From: Batkoa obscura
Taxonomy: Eukaryota > Entomophthoromycota > Entomophthoromycetes > Entomophthorales > Batkoaceae
NCBI GenBank assembly: GCA_030770535.1
Contig: JASVEC010000010.1
Location: 124,001 to 188,000 of the forward strand
Reading direction: 5' to 3'
Length of the DNA stretch: 64,000 bases
Below, piece after piece: positions 56,084 through 64,000 of the stretch (position 1 is the stretch's first letter; the number at the start of each line of letters is the position of its first letter). The translations under genes and the position numbers were made by a program. The notes beneath the pieces are model-generated. The model was not told where the DNA came from, did not search any database, and saw only the letters and a list, made by a program, of their open reading frames with translations.

Positions 56084-57212
56084 TTTTTAACTATCATGAT
56101 TGATTATATATATACTTTTGAATTTTAATATAAAATTAGAATGTGATAATATTTCAGTAAAATATAATACTGCGTGCTATTTAAACTAGTTTATTGGGTG
56201 AAATGAGATAGATTGATGTTCTAGTATTGTAGAATATGCTTAGTATTCTACTAAGCATTACCAAAGGACATAACTTTATAAAATTTTTACTACTGAAACT
56301 AAAATCGAAGTTTCTAGTTACTTTTTAAAAATCATAGATTAATTTGTAGGTTTCTGTAAAATAAATTCAAAACAAGAGAACTTTAATTTTGTAGCTAAAA
56401 CAAAAATAATGATATAGTTTATGATTATTATAATGTGGATAATAAATATTTGTTTAAATAACCGTTAATTTTAGTAGGATCATGAAAGCCTATATGTGAA
56501 GTGTTTCAATAAAAAAGCATGATGATTTTATTACAGCAGTATTTTTAGCTTATCACGGCTACATCAAGAAAAATTTTTAAACTAATTGAAAAAACTTTTG
56601 ACAATTATAAAAACAAAAGTAGACAAAGATGAGTAAAGTATAAAATATTGTAATGAATCAAAAGTTATGATTAAAACTATTATAATTTTCGTTATAAATT
56701 GTCATATTTTGCTTATCATTTTCAATGATAATTGGAAATATTTTAAATCAGTTTTCTCAGGTTTTCTTTGATATAGATGTGATAGGTTGAAATATATTTT
56801 AAACAATCTAAAGTAACCTAGTATAATGATATTTTTAATATAAACAAAACAACAATTGTTTTACTGTTATTTTTTAAATAAGTAAATAAAAGCCATTGTT
56901 TTCTCCATTGCTATCTATAATATAATTATTAAATACTTAGTATAAAAGTTACAAAATACAATAGCATTGTTTTTGTAGGTTATAAAGATAAATACTTTCC
57001 TTTAGAACTTAATAAACTATCCTTATAACAAAACCATCGAACCTTTACAACAAAATTTATAATATAAGTACTTTTGTTTATTTTGTAAATAGTTTTTTTT
57101 CTAATTTTAAATACCTTAACTTACTAAACCCTTATTTAACTTGCATATTTACCAAAAAAAATTGAAGGTGAAGAATTTACTACCTCAACTAACTGTGAGA
57201 TACCTTAAGCCG
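56084..57212. other. Intergenic AT-rich DNA
   Basis: No gene is supported. From about 57000 it becomes the start of a tandem duplication described below. Confidence 0.5.
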
Positions 57213-57440
57213 ATGAGCAAGTATCAATTAAGTCATAGTTTTATAACTAATACTCTAAATACTCAACAAAATCCAGGTAAATATACTTTAAGCTTTATTA
57301 AAAAGCACCAATTAAGGAGGTCTACAGATAGTTATAGAGCATGGGATAAACCAGAGCTAGGATCGAACGCTGGTAGTCTAAAGGGAGTAATATCTTTTGG
57401 ATTTGTTTTTTATAGCACCGGCTTTGTCTTGTCAAAATAA
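57213..57440 (+). CDS. Possible small membrane protein (tandem-duplicated family)
   Basis: ATG 57213 opens 75 codons: MSKYQLSHSFITNTL, then NPGKYTLSFIKKHQ, then DKPELGSNAG, and a C-terminal hydrophobic stretch (GVISFGFVFYSTGFVL) that could be a single membrane span. The frame is open further upstream without an ATG. A diverged copy lies about 0.9 kb downstream. I do not recognise the family. It may be a live short gene, or the remains of one; only conservation with the second copy argues for past coding. Confidence 0.35.
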   Translation: MSKYQLSHSFITNTLNTQQNPGKYTLSFIKKHQLRRSTDSYRAWDKPELGSNAGSLKGVISFGFVFYSTGFVLSK

Positions 57441-57819
57441 TTGTAGTAGCAAGTTTTTTTTAATAAAGCCCTGGGTCTACTAACCTGATTACTATACAAA
57501 AAAGTTTCCGAATCCATTTGATTTAAGTGAAAGTATAGAATCAACTAATAAATCCGAAGAGGATATTTGGAAGTCTATAAAAACTGAGTTGCACAGTGGA
57601 CTGGATTAGCTAGAATTTTTTTAAATAATACAATGGAGTATGATAAAACTGCTTACAATTTGATAACTACTAGCTGTTTAGTTCTTTAAGCATTTAAAAT
57701 ATGCAAATTATAACCCTTTTTATATATTCATTTTCCTTACCATCCCACTTCAAATAAACATTACAGTCTATCAGTAAGTACTCTCATTTACAAAGATCTG
57801 TGACATTTGAGGATTAATA

Positions 57820-57919
57820 CGAGGATGTTTTTTTTGGTTTCATCGCTTTCTCTCTTTTTGAGCGCTATTTAAGCAGAAAGATTGTTAGTAAAATCCTCAA
57901 ATAAAAGAATACATCTCCA
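57820..57919 (+). mobile_element. GGGGATGT-family miniature element
   Basis: It begins CGAGGATGTTTTTTTTGGTTTC and ends AATACATCTCCA followed by TA. A second, partial element follows directly. Confidence 0.83.
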
Positions 57920-57921
57920 TA

Positions 57922-57968
57922 TGGGGATGTGTTTTTTTGTTTAAGGATTTTACTACAATCTTTATACG
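57922..57968 (-). mobile_element. GGGGATGT-family miniature element, truncated
   Basis: It begins TGGGGATGTGTTTTTTTG right after the shared TA (57920-57921). Only the first ~47 bases, up to CTACAATCTTTA, are present. Confidence 0.75.
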
Positions 57969-58121
57969 TTTTCTTTATAGAACCATAAACCATTAGTATA
58001 AGATGGTTAAGATTTATGCTAGTATATATTTTTTATTAAAAATAATTTTCATTTTAATATCTTAACTTTCCTGAGCTCTAATCTAACCTATATATTTATC
58101 AATACGATATTTAAAGCGAAT

Positions 58122-58352
58122 TTGCTAACTCAGTTAACCCTAAAGCGCCTCAAGCCTATAAGCAAGTACCAACTAAATTGTTGTATCATAAATAACACTC
58201 TAAAGACTCATCGAATGTCTGAAAAGCCTAACTTGAATTTCATTAAAGAAAACCTACAAAAAAGGACCATGCCAATTTATACACCCAATAATAGACCAGA
58301 GCTGGGATCTAGTCCTAGAACCTTGGGAGAAGCTTATGCTTTACACTTGTAA
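58122..58352 (+). pseudogene. Decayed second copy of the small membrane protein
   Basis: The frame corresponds to 57213-57440 (LKPISKYQLNCCIINNTL, PNLNFIKENLQKR, NNRPELGSSPRTLGEA). The start ATG of copy 1 is ATA here, and the reading frame leaves the homologous membrane segment before its end. In another frame, sequence further on still resembles coding DNA (SSLIVTGLALTCQ). It is most likely a decayed paralogue, although an unrecognised intron could rescue part of it. Confidence 0.4.
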
Positions 58353-58885
58353 TTTCTAGTTTAATTGTTACGGGATTAGCTTTAACCTGTCAACATAAAT
58401 AGCAAGTTAGTAAAAGCCCCAAAAAGTTGGTGTCTATCAACCCAGAGCCTACTAACTCGTTTCCATTACTTTTAGACAAGTTTGAAAAATTACTTGGTTT
58501 GGATGAAGGTATAATATCAATTAATGGAACTGAATTAAGCGTTGTAAAATTCATACATACATATATATATATTTGAGTGATGGACTCGAATATCTAAAAA
58601 AATAATCAAACAAGGCAATCAAATATGAAAAGATTGTTTACTATTTAATAGCTGTCAGCTGCTTGGTTTTCTTAGCTTGTCAAATTCCAAAACTGCAATC
58701 TTTTTTTACACCCGTTTTGTTTATCACCCCACTTCAAATAGATAATACACTCTATTAACAAGTACCTTCGCCCATAATAATCTATTGCACTTGGGGCTTA
58801 ATATGGTCGCTCTGGAATCTTTTGCTAGAATAACATGCCTTATGTTTGGCGTTGAACAATTTCTGGTCTTTTATTTAAGTAGGTG
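58353..58885. other. Rest of tandem unit 2 and promoter region
   Basis: Contains a short (CATA)/(TA) run near 58554-58571 and the end of the duplicated unit. No intact gene. Confidence 0.45.
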
Positions 58886-59278
58886 ATGATAGCTACTTTA
58901 GGGCGACGAACAGCTATTAAAGCTTTACCCAAGGTTCATAATGGCTCAAAGTTAAGCCCTAGTATAGGAGAATCTGGGTCTATCTTTGTTTCAATAGGTT
59001 ATACTACACACAATCTTCCAAATAAAAAGTTTAGCGTTGTCACTATACCTTTTCTTGAATTTAGTTTAAAACACTTATTGGTCTTCTTTATGGGACTAGA
59101 TTTTGTTGGGATTGTTGGAGGATGGAAAGCAATTGATCATTGTGTAAGTATCTATTTTTAAAATTTTAATTTCATTTACCATTTTTAGGCGCGTTTTATT
59201 AAAGCTTTGTTTGGATTGTTATATGCCAAATATGGCAGCGATTGGATTTGGATTCCAATTCAAAAGAAAGTTTTTTGA
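58886..59278 (+). CDS. Small unknown protein with one membrane span, possibly mitochondrial
   Basis: Two exons, 58886-59143 and 59189-59278, are joined across a 45-bp intron (GTAAGT..TTTTTAG) and give 115 codons. I start at ATG 58886; a GTG lies one codon earlier. The N-terminus (MIATLGRRTAIKALPKVHNG) is basic and free of acidic residues, as in mitochondrial presequences. A hydrophobic helix follows (LLVFFMGLDFVGIVGGW), then ARFIKALFGLLYAKYG and a WIWIPIQKK end. The size and layout resemble accessory subunits of respiratory complexes, but I recognise no specific one. Confidence 0.5.
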
Positions 59279-60201
59279 TATTATGGATTTATTAGAAAAA
59301 CAAAATCAGAAATAATACAGCTATTAAAGCTCAATTAAGCATTTTTTATAGAAATTATTCGGCTTCTATTTGTTTAAATGCTTTATAAAAAGTCTATTCC
59401 TTCAGTTTTAATAAAATTTGTATCAAAACTCTTATTTCTGAATAATTAGTAAAATGGTGCACATTTGAAACTTAACAGTTGGTTAATAAAAATGTTAGGC
59501 TTTAAATGAGCTTTACTTTTTTAAAAGCCATAAATCGTTTGTAGAAATGAAACAATTATTATTTAGCCTTATTTAGTTTTAAATATCAACTAGGTGAAGC
59601 CGAGAACATACCTTATAAATACAATATTTGGATTATAACAAGTAAGATGATCTCAAAAGTTTACTTTTACTTCAGGGATAGATTACTTAAACTATCATGA
59701 AGAGTATTTTTTGCAATTGATTATTTTTGTTGTGTAAAAGTTAAGAGTATCCGAATTTACAAAAGTTAGGAGCCTCATTTTCAACCATGTAAGTATATTA
59801 ATCTTTAACCCTTAATCACATATACTATCATCTGGTCTGCGCTTTTTAACTTTCTATACAGAATTTTATTTAATGCTCTATTTATATTATTTTATAGCTT
59901 TGGTAACATTAAGCTATAAAAATATATTTTCATGCACTCCTTTGTTTTCCTCTTATATCGAGAATTTTAATTTCCCACCCTTTATGAATGGAAAGAATTT
60001 AAGAATCTAGCAGCTGAACGGTATTCACGTTTTTAGTTTTGGATATTCTATTTTCTTCAAAAATAATTTAAGTTATTGTTTTTTATGAGAAAATTCTTAA
60101 TAAAAAATACAAAATGATCACAAGATTTTTTAGACCCGCTTCATCATAATCTGCTAAAGAATAGGATTAGTTTATGCTATTTTCAGAAAGCCTAAATACT
60201 A
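59279..60201. other. Intergenic AT-rich DNA
   Basis: No gene seen between the small protein gene and the lipase promoter. Confidence 0.5.
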
Positions 60202-60209
60202 TATAAATA
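60202..60209 (+). promoter_or_regulatory. TATA box of the lipase gene
   Basis: TATAAATA lies 36-43 bp before the ATG at 60245. Confidence 0.5.
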
Positions 60210-60244
60210 AAGAAAATAGGTCATATATATTATTAAAAAATACA

Positions 60245-61297
60245 ATGTTAAAAATTATCAAGTTGTTTACGTTTGCTTTATGTATATGTACTACTGCTAC
60301 ATACAAAGTCAATGCTAGGAATGAATCATCAGCTTCAGTAGTCAGTGTTAGGCGGGCAGTTTCGCCCGAAGGCAGTAACTTTCTAATAGCGGACGTAGCT
60401 GCCTTTACAAAAGATATATTTGCCCCTAGTCTTATTCAAGACTTTTATAAAGTATTTGTGCAACTGCCGCCGAAGAAATTGGTGTCACCAAGAAATGTTA
60501 AGCATGGCACCATTGAAGATATCCGTAAGAATTTAGTTCGCTCCTTAATTTCTACATGTCCAGCAGAAAAGATCCTCAACCAACAATGCCTTTGTGAACA
60601 AACCTATACAAATATTAAGATTTTCCAAAATGATGATTTTGATTCTTTAGTAACTGTTGCTACAGATGAACAGGATAAATTAATTCTTGTTTCTTATCGT
60701 GCTTCATTAACTGCTCAAAATTGGGTTACTAATTTCGAATATCCCATGGTTGATTTACCTACTGCAAAAGAGGGTGTGAAAGTACATCATGGGTTTTATT
60801 CCAATTACCTTTCCAGCTATTTCCCTGTACGTAATGCTGTTATTGAATTACTTGATAATCCTATATACAAAAATTTTACGCTACATATAACTGGATATAG
60901 TCTAGGAGCTTCAACTGCAACAATCTCTCTTCCAGATTGGGTTTCTCTTCTTAAATCAAGGTATGATCATAGAAAGATAGAAGCCTATGCTTACGCTTCT
61001 CCTCGTCCAGGAAATGAAGGATTTGCCCAATATATTGCAGATTTGAATGTACCAATAACTAGATACTCTAATAGGAATGATGTTGTTCCTCAACTTGGAC
61101 CAAGGTCTGGCGGCTTTGTCCATGCTGCACCAGAAATTCATGAAAGATATATTGGATTTGGTAGAACCGAACTAATTGAATGTAGCCAGGAGTATGATGA
61201 AGATCCAAATTGTGGTTATAAAGAAAACTTCCCAGTGTCATTAGCTATGCATTTGGCACCTTTAAATGGATTAATACCCTTACCCCCTTACTGCTAA
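60245..61297 (+). CDS. Secreted class-3 (fungal) lipase
   Basis: A single exon of 350 codons with ATG at 60245. It has a signal peptide (residues ~1-24, MLKIIKLFTFALCICTTATY) and a probable propeptide up to residue ~90. The lipase-3 fold shows SYRASLTAQNWVTNF, VHHGFYSNY, the nucleophile elbow ITGYSLGAS (Ser219), ASPRPGNEGFAQYI, RYSNRNDVVPQLGP (Asp279) and a His near the C-terminus (MHLAP, His336), giving the full Ser-Asp-His triad. The elbow is GYSLGA where GHSLGG is usual, and the oxyanion-hole segment is SYRAS where FRGT is usual. The Cys residues suggest disulphides. The likely reaction is hydrolysis of triacylglycerol or other acyl esters outside the cell. Confidence 0.92.
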   Translation: MLKIIKLFTFALCICTTATYKVNARNESSASVVSVRRAVSPEGSNFLIADVAAFTKDIFAPSLIQDFYKVFVQLPPKKLVSPRNVKHGTIEDIRKNLVRSLISTCPAEKILNQQCLCEQTYTNIKIFQNDDFDSLVTVATDEQDKLILVSYRASLTAQNWVTNFEYPMVDLPTAKEGVKVHHGFYSNYLSSYFPVRNAVIELLDNPIYKNFTLHITGYSLGASTATISLPDWVSLLKSRYDHRKIEAYAYASPRPGNEGFAQYIADLNVPITRYSNRNDVVPQLGPRSGGFVHAAPEIHERYIGFGRTELIECSQEYDEDPNCGYKENFPVSLAMHLAPLNGLIPLPPYC

Positions 61298-61627
61298 TTA
61301 ATAAATAACTTTAATTTTTTAAAAACAATTGATAGAACTTTATTGGCTTTATCGTTGTAAATAGTTTATTGTCTTTAGCTAAAAATTCAATATACAAAAT
61401 GTATAACCTTCTGGAATCATTTTTGGAAATCGAACAATAAAACAAAAAGTTGTAAATAAAAATATGTTATATTGTTTATACGATATAACATAATACTTTT
61501 ATATTTTACAACTTGGTATTTTAAAACCATGGCTACTAAATTTAAAAACACAAAAATTGAATTTTCCAAAGATTTTTTTTTAAAATTATATACCTGAAGG
61601 AATGTTTATTAAAACTAAAAGAATAAA

Positions 61628-61723
61628 TGGGATATTTTCTTGGGTTCATCACTTTTTTCATTTTTTAAGCGGTATTTGAGTGGAAAGATTGGTAGTAAAA
61701 TTCCTGAACACGATACATCCCCA
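61628..61723 (+). mobile_element. GGGGATGT-family miniature element
   Basis: It begins TGGGATATTTTCTTGGGTTC and ends CGATACATCCCCA. The centre is AAGCGGTATTTGAGTGG. Confidence 0.8.
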
Positions 61724-62289
61724 AATTATTACCCTTATGGAAAAACTTATTTTAAAATCTAATTAAAACTGATTGCATTTAAGTGCCTTTATTTTTTTAC
61801 TTTGTAGTTAAAATAAGTTATCGAATTAAAATTATTATTATCATTACAAAGATAGTAACAAAAATTATTTAACTACAAGTACTATAGATGAAAATTGTGT
61901 CAAATTTCTGTTAATCAAAATTGTATTATCACAAGCATTGCTTGCACGGTTTAAATGAATCAACTCTTTAGGTATTGAGAGCTTCAAAGAATACTGATCC
62001 AGTTGGGATTAAATCGATTAGAAAGTATGGTCCAATCAAACATAATTTTTTGAGATGTTTAATACTTAAAGGGTTAAGGGAATTGGATAGCTAAATAACT
62101 CAATAGTTTATAGTCTTTCTAAATATAATTCAAGTGTGTAAGTTCCAAAACAATTGTTTATTTAGGAATTTATAAACATAAAATCGCCTATTTATATTAT
62201 AAAATTTGTTAACACACTTTAAATGACATTTGGTAATGAAATAATAGTAGTGACATATGTTTAAATTCTAGGCTTTTATCTTCAACATG

Positions 62290-62385
62290 TAGAGATGTTT
62301 TTTTGATTTCATCATTTTTTTCATTTTGAGCATTGTTTGAGTGAAAATATTTTCTAGTATTTAAATACGTACTGAAAATACCCTA
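62290..62385 (+). mobile_element. GGGGATGT-family miniature element, degenerate
   Basis: The left part AGAGATGTTTTTTTGATTTC and centre GAGCATTGTTTGAGTG are clear. The right end has decayed (GAAAATACCCTA). Confidence 0.6.
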
Positions 62386-62491
62386 TTTTGTCTAGTTTTA
62401 TTAGCATTTACTCAATTATTAAATAATTTTTGAATTAATATCTTTTTATGTTTGAGCTTCCTATAGCTTATATTGCGAACTGAATATATAA

Positions 62492-62623
62492 AATAATTCT
62501 GAAAGTTAGAGAGATGTAAATCTAATTCATAGAGCCATCAAATTATATGAACCATTGTCAGCGTGGATGGCACAGCCTAATAGCATTAGATTTATATCTT
62601 TCTAACTTTTAAAATTATTTTCT
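62492..62623. repeat. Long inverted repeat (hairpin) with a tRNA-like patch
   Basis: Arms of about 39 bp (AAAATAATTCTGAAAGTTAG.. and its near complement ..CTAACTTTTAAAATTATTTT) also pair through the AGATGTAAATCTAAT / ATTAGATTTATATCT blocks. They enclose about 50 bp that include AGCGTGGATGGCACAGCC. Part of this resembles a tRNA D-arm/A-box but no complete cloverleaf forms. It may be a foldback element. Confidence 0.55.
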
Positions 62624-63008
62624 ACTTCTGAAGTTAGGATCCGATATAATACTTTAATTATTATTCTCAAATAAATAATAAATCAATAAAATTTTAACTT
62701 ATTCAATATAAATAAATAAGATATGGGGCTGTCCTAATTGGTTTCAGAATTTACTTAGAAATTAATCCAAATTTTAAAATTTTAAATTTGTGTCTAATAT
62801 GACGGTTAAATCTAAAAAGCTTAAATTAAATGTCTCTATTTAAAACTTATTTTAATTGTTTCCTTTTCTTAAATAACTAATTTTCCTAATTATATGTTTT
62901 ATGTTAGTTCTGTTAGATGTTTAACAGATACATAATATATAACTATATGATTATATAATTATACAAATACAGTTATTTGACTTTATTTTTTGTTGAAATA
63001 AAAATAAA

Positions 63009-63545
63009 ATGCAAACTTTCATAACTAAACTTCGAAATGGAATTTTTGAAAATTTCAATACAATAAGGAGGAGTACACAATATAAACATTGTAATTCATT
63101 TACATCAATTTTAAAAACTACTTATAACAACCCAAGGTTTATGGAATTTTATAATAAAACAAAACAAAGAAAAGATATATTATCAAAGTTTACTATCGAT
63201 AATAATAAACTTAATCAAGTAATGTATAAAATTAGTGCTTTAAGGGAAACAGGAAACAAAAGTCAGCAAGTAGCGTTATTATCAACTATAGCTTCAGTAT
63301 ATTCTTTTGATGAATGTAAGAGTTTTGGGTTTAATATAAACAGAAATCAATATGATTATTCAAAAACAAGTAATAATAATAAAATATCAACATTAAAACC
63401 TATTATTAAAAATACAAAAAAAATTAAAGATGACCAAATTGAAACTATCATACAATATTTACTAAATGATTCAACTATTTCATCAAGATTTAATAAAAAA
63501 AATAACGATAGTAAATATTCATCAGATAATATATATATTAAATAA
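63009..63545 (+). CDS. Transposon ORF1, N-terminal transposase region
   Basis: 178 codons from ATG 63009. The protein is basic and Asn/Lys-rich: MQTFITKLRNGIFENFNTIR, then a helical segment (QVMYKISALRETGNKSQQVALLSTIASVYSFDECKSFGF), then an Asn/Lys/Ser-rich linker. It lies just inside the left end of the transposon, with 285 bp of leader. It ends 10 bases before ORF2, which is in another frame, so the two may be one protein split by a frame change or two separate products. I see no DNA-binding motif I can name. Confidence 0.6.
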   Translation: MQTFITKLRNGIFENFNTIRRSTQYKHCNSFTSILKTTYNNPRFMEFYNKTKQRKDILSKFTIDNNKLNQVMYKISALRETGNKSQQVALLSTIASVYSFDECKSFGFNINRNQYDYSKTSNNNKISTLKPIIKNTKKIKDDQIETIIQYLLNDSTISSRFNKKNNDSKYSSDNIYIK

Positions 63546-63555
63546 AAGTAGAAGA

Positions 63556-64000
63556 ATGATATATAGTAAATATTTGAATGATCTAAGAGATAAAGCAGTA
63601 GCTAGGTCAACGTTCTTTAAATATATACCAAGTAATTTCAAAAATCCAGCAAGAAAAACGGATCTATGTAATATATGTACCCAGTATACAGTTAGAAAAA
63701 AGTTATTTGAAAATAAAATAAATACAGCAAAAAACAAAGCAGAGATACAAGAAATTTTCAATGAAGAAGAAAAATTATATAAATTACATAAATTTTGTGT
63801 TGATACTCAAAAAAACACATTTAATGAAACTATCAAAAAATTAAATAACAAAAGTTGTATAATAGTTTTAGATTTTAAACAAAATATGGAAATAGGGACA
63901 AGACCAGATTCAATAAATCTAGATCATTATAATAAACAAGCTATATCAGTATTAGGCTTTGGTGTATTATACTTAAAAGATGATAAAACAATAGGCAAAG
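63556..64000 (+). CDS. Transposon ORF2, transposase-like protein (partial)
   Basis: ATG 63556 opens a frame that stays open for 148 codons to the window end. Key parts are STFFKYIPSNFKNP, a Cys pair KTDLCNICTQ, a charged helix, a His/Cys pair (LHKFCVDTQ) that may complete a zinc site, and CIIVLDFKQNMEIG. The last places an Asp on a hydrophobic strand as in the first catalytic position of RNase-H-fold (DDE) transposases. The combination 'P..+.DLC..C ... D(F/L)' recalls uncharacterised transposase-like proteins found in many invertebrates and early fungi. I cannot assign a superfamily from this part. Confidence 0.6.
   Translation, partial: MIYSKYLNDLRDKAVARSTFFKYIPSNFKNPARKTDLCNICTQYTVRKKLFENKINTAKNKAEIQEIFNEEEKLYKLHKFCVDTQKNTFNETIKKLNNKSCIIVLDFKQNMEIGTRPDSINLDHYNKQAISVLGFGVLYLKDDKTIGK

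Larger units (their letters stand above)
57000..58790 (+). repeat. Diverged tandem duplication, ~0.8 kb units
   Basis: Unit 1 (about 57000-57810) and unit 2 (about 58010-58790) share block order. Both have LKPxSKYQL coding blocks followed by INNTL/ITNTL, then PELGS, then CTACTAAC stretches, and near the end a CACTTCAAATA block with a 'CTATCAGTAAGTAC / CTATTAACAAGTAC' sequence. Substitutions and indels are many, so the duplication is old. The small elements at 57820-57968 inserted between the two units. Confidence 0.65.
61298..62723. other. Intergenic DNA with small elements and a hairpin
   Basis: Holds small-family elements (61628-61723 and 62290-62385) and a long inverted repeat (62492-62623). 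No gene seen. Confidence 0.55.
62724..64000 (+). mobile_element. DNA transposon, candidate autonomous copy (5' part; runs off window)
   Basis: The left end TGGGGCTGTCCTAATTGG, then TTTCAGAATTTACTTAG, follows TA (62722-62723). It matches, in inverted orientation, the right ends of the elements at 2585-3377 and 39141-39505. Inside lie two consecutive ORFs (63009-63545 and 63556 onward) encoding a Lys/Asn-rich protein with a Cys motif. The right end is outside the window, so completeness is unknown. Flanking TA and the shared TGGGG(A/C)TGT ends tie it to the small elements. Confidence 0.7.

Overview
This is AT-rich nuclear DNA from a eukaryote, most likely an early-diverging (non-Dikarya) fungus. 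The evidence is short introns of about 45-55 bp with GT..AG ends, a PHO80-type cyclin, fungal-style secreted and GPI-anchored proteins, an OPT/YSL transporter, and several secreted acid-sphingomyelinase-like enzymes. A mitochondrial 3-hydroxyisobutyrate dehydrogenase argues against an anaerobic gut fungus. I cannot name the species. Genes are sparse. Roughly half of the window is intergenic AT-rich DNA peppered with one family of ~100-bp elements.

Layout. 1-1202 (-): N-terminal part of an ABC-B (MDR-type) transporter, cut by the window edge. 4451-4981 (-): small acylation-motif protein with an SH3-like segment. 7142-8915 (-): tandem pair of secreted DUF1775/YcnI-like proteins. 13108-21303 (+): three acid-sphingomyelinase-like genes; the first and third share a near-identical 3' half plus 0.9 kb of downstream DNA. 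24880-26925 (-): OPT-family transporter. 29953-37505: apparently whole, recent Ty3-type LTR retrotransposon, with an older related solo LTR at 38679-39140. 39680-42015 (-): MEX67/NXF-type mRNA export factor in 8 exons. 43852-45714 (-): fourth sphingomyelinase-like gene. 48526-49731 (+): PHO80-like cyclin, convergent with 49880-50998 (-), 3-hydroxyisobutyrate dehydrogenase. 51680-52849 (-): RNPS1-like SR protein. 53108-55749 (+): 11-exon adaptin-like protein. 55809-59278: small unrecognised genes, including a decayed tandem duplication. 60245-61297 (+): secreted class-3 lipase. 62724-64000+: start of a DNA transposon with transposase-like ORFs.

The most unusual signal is the dispersed repeat system. 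About twenty copies of a ~90-102-bp element, with ends TGGGGATGT..ACATCCCCA, lie scattered through the gaps. The sphingomyelinase duplication supplies empty and filled sites, which show directly that these elements insert at TA and duplicate it. Larger elements at 2585-3377, 39141-39505 and 62724-64000+ have the same outer bases and TA flanks. The last of these encodes a Cys-motif protein that looks like a transposase, so it is a candidate source of mobilising enzyme.

Functionally, the secreted products (four sphingomyelinase-like enzymes, two DUF1775 proteins, one lipase) suggest an organism that works on external lipids and metal ions. The remaining genes are housekeeping: mRNA export and splicing, vesicle coat, phosphate or cell-cycle cyclin, and valine breakdown. 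Exon structures were worked out by eye. In the multi-exon genes, reading-frame closure across all exons supports the models, except where stated.
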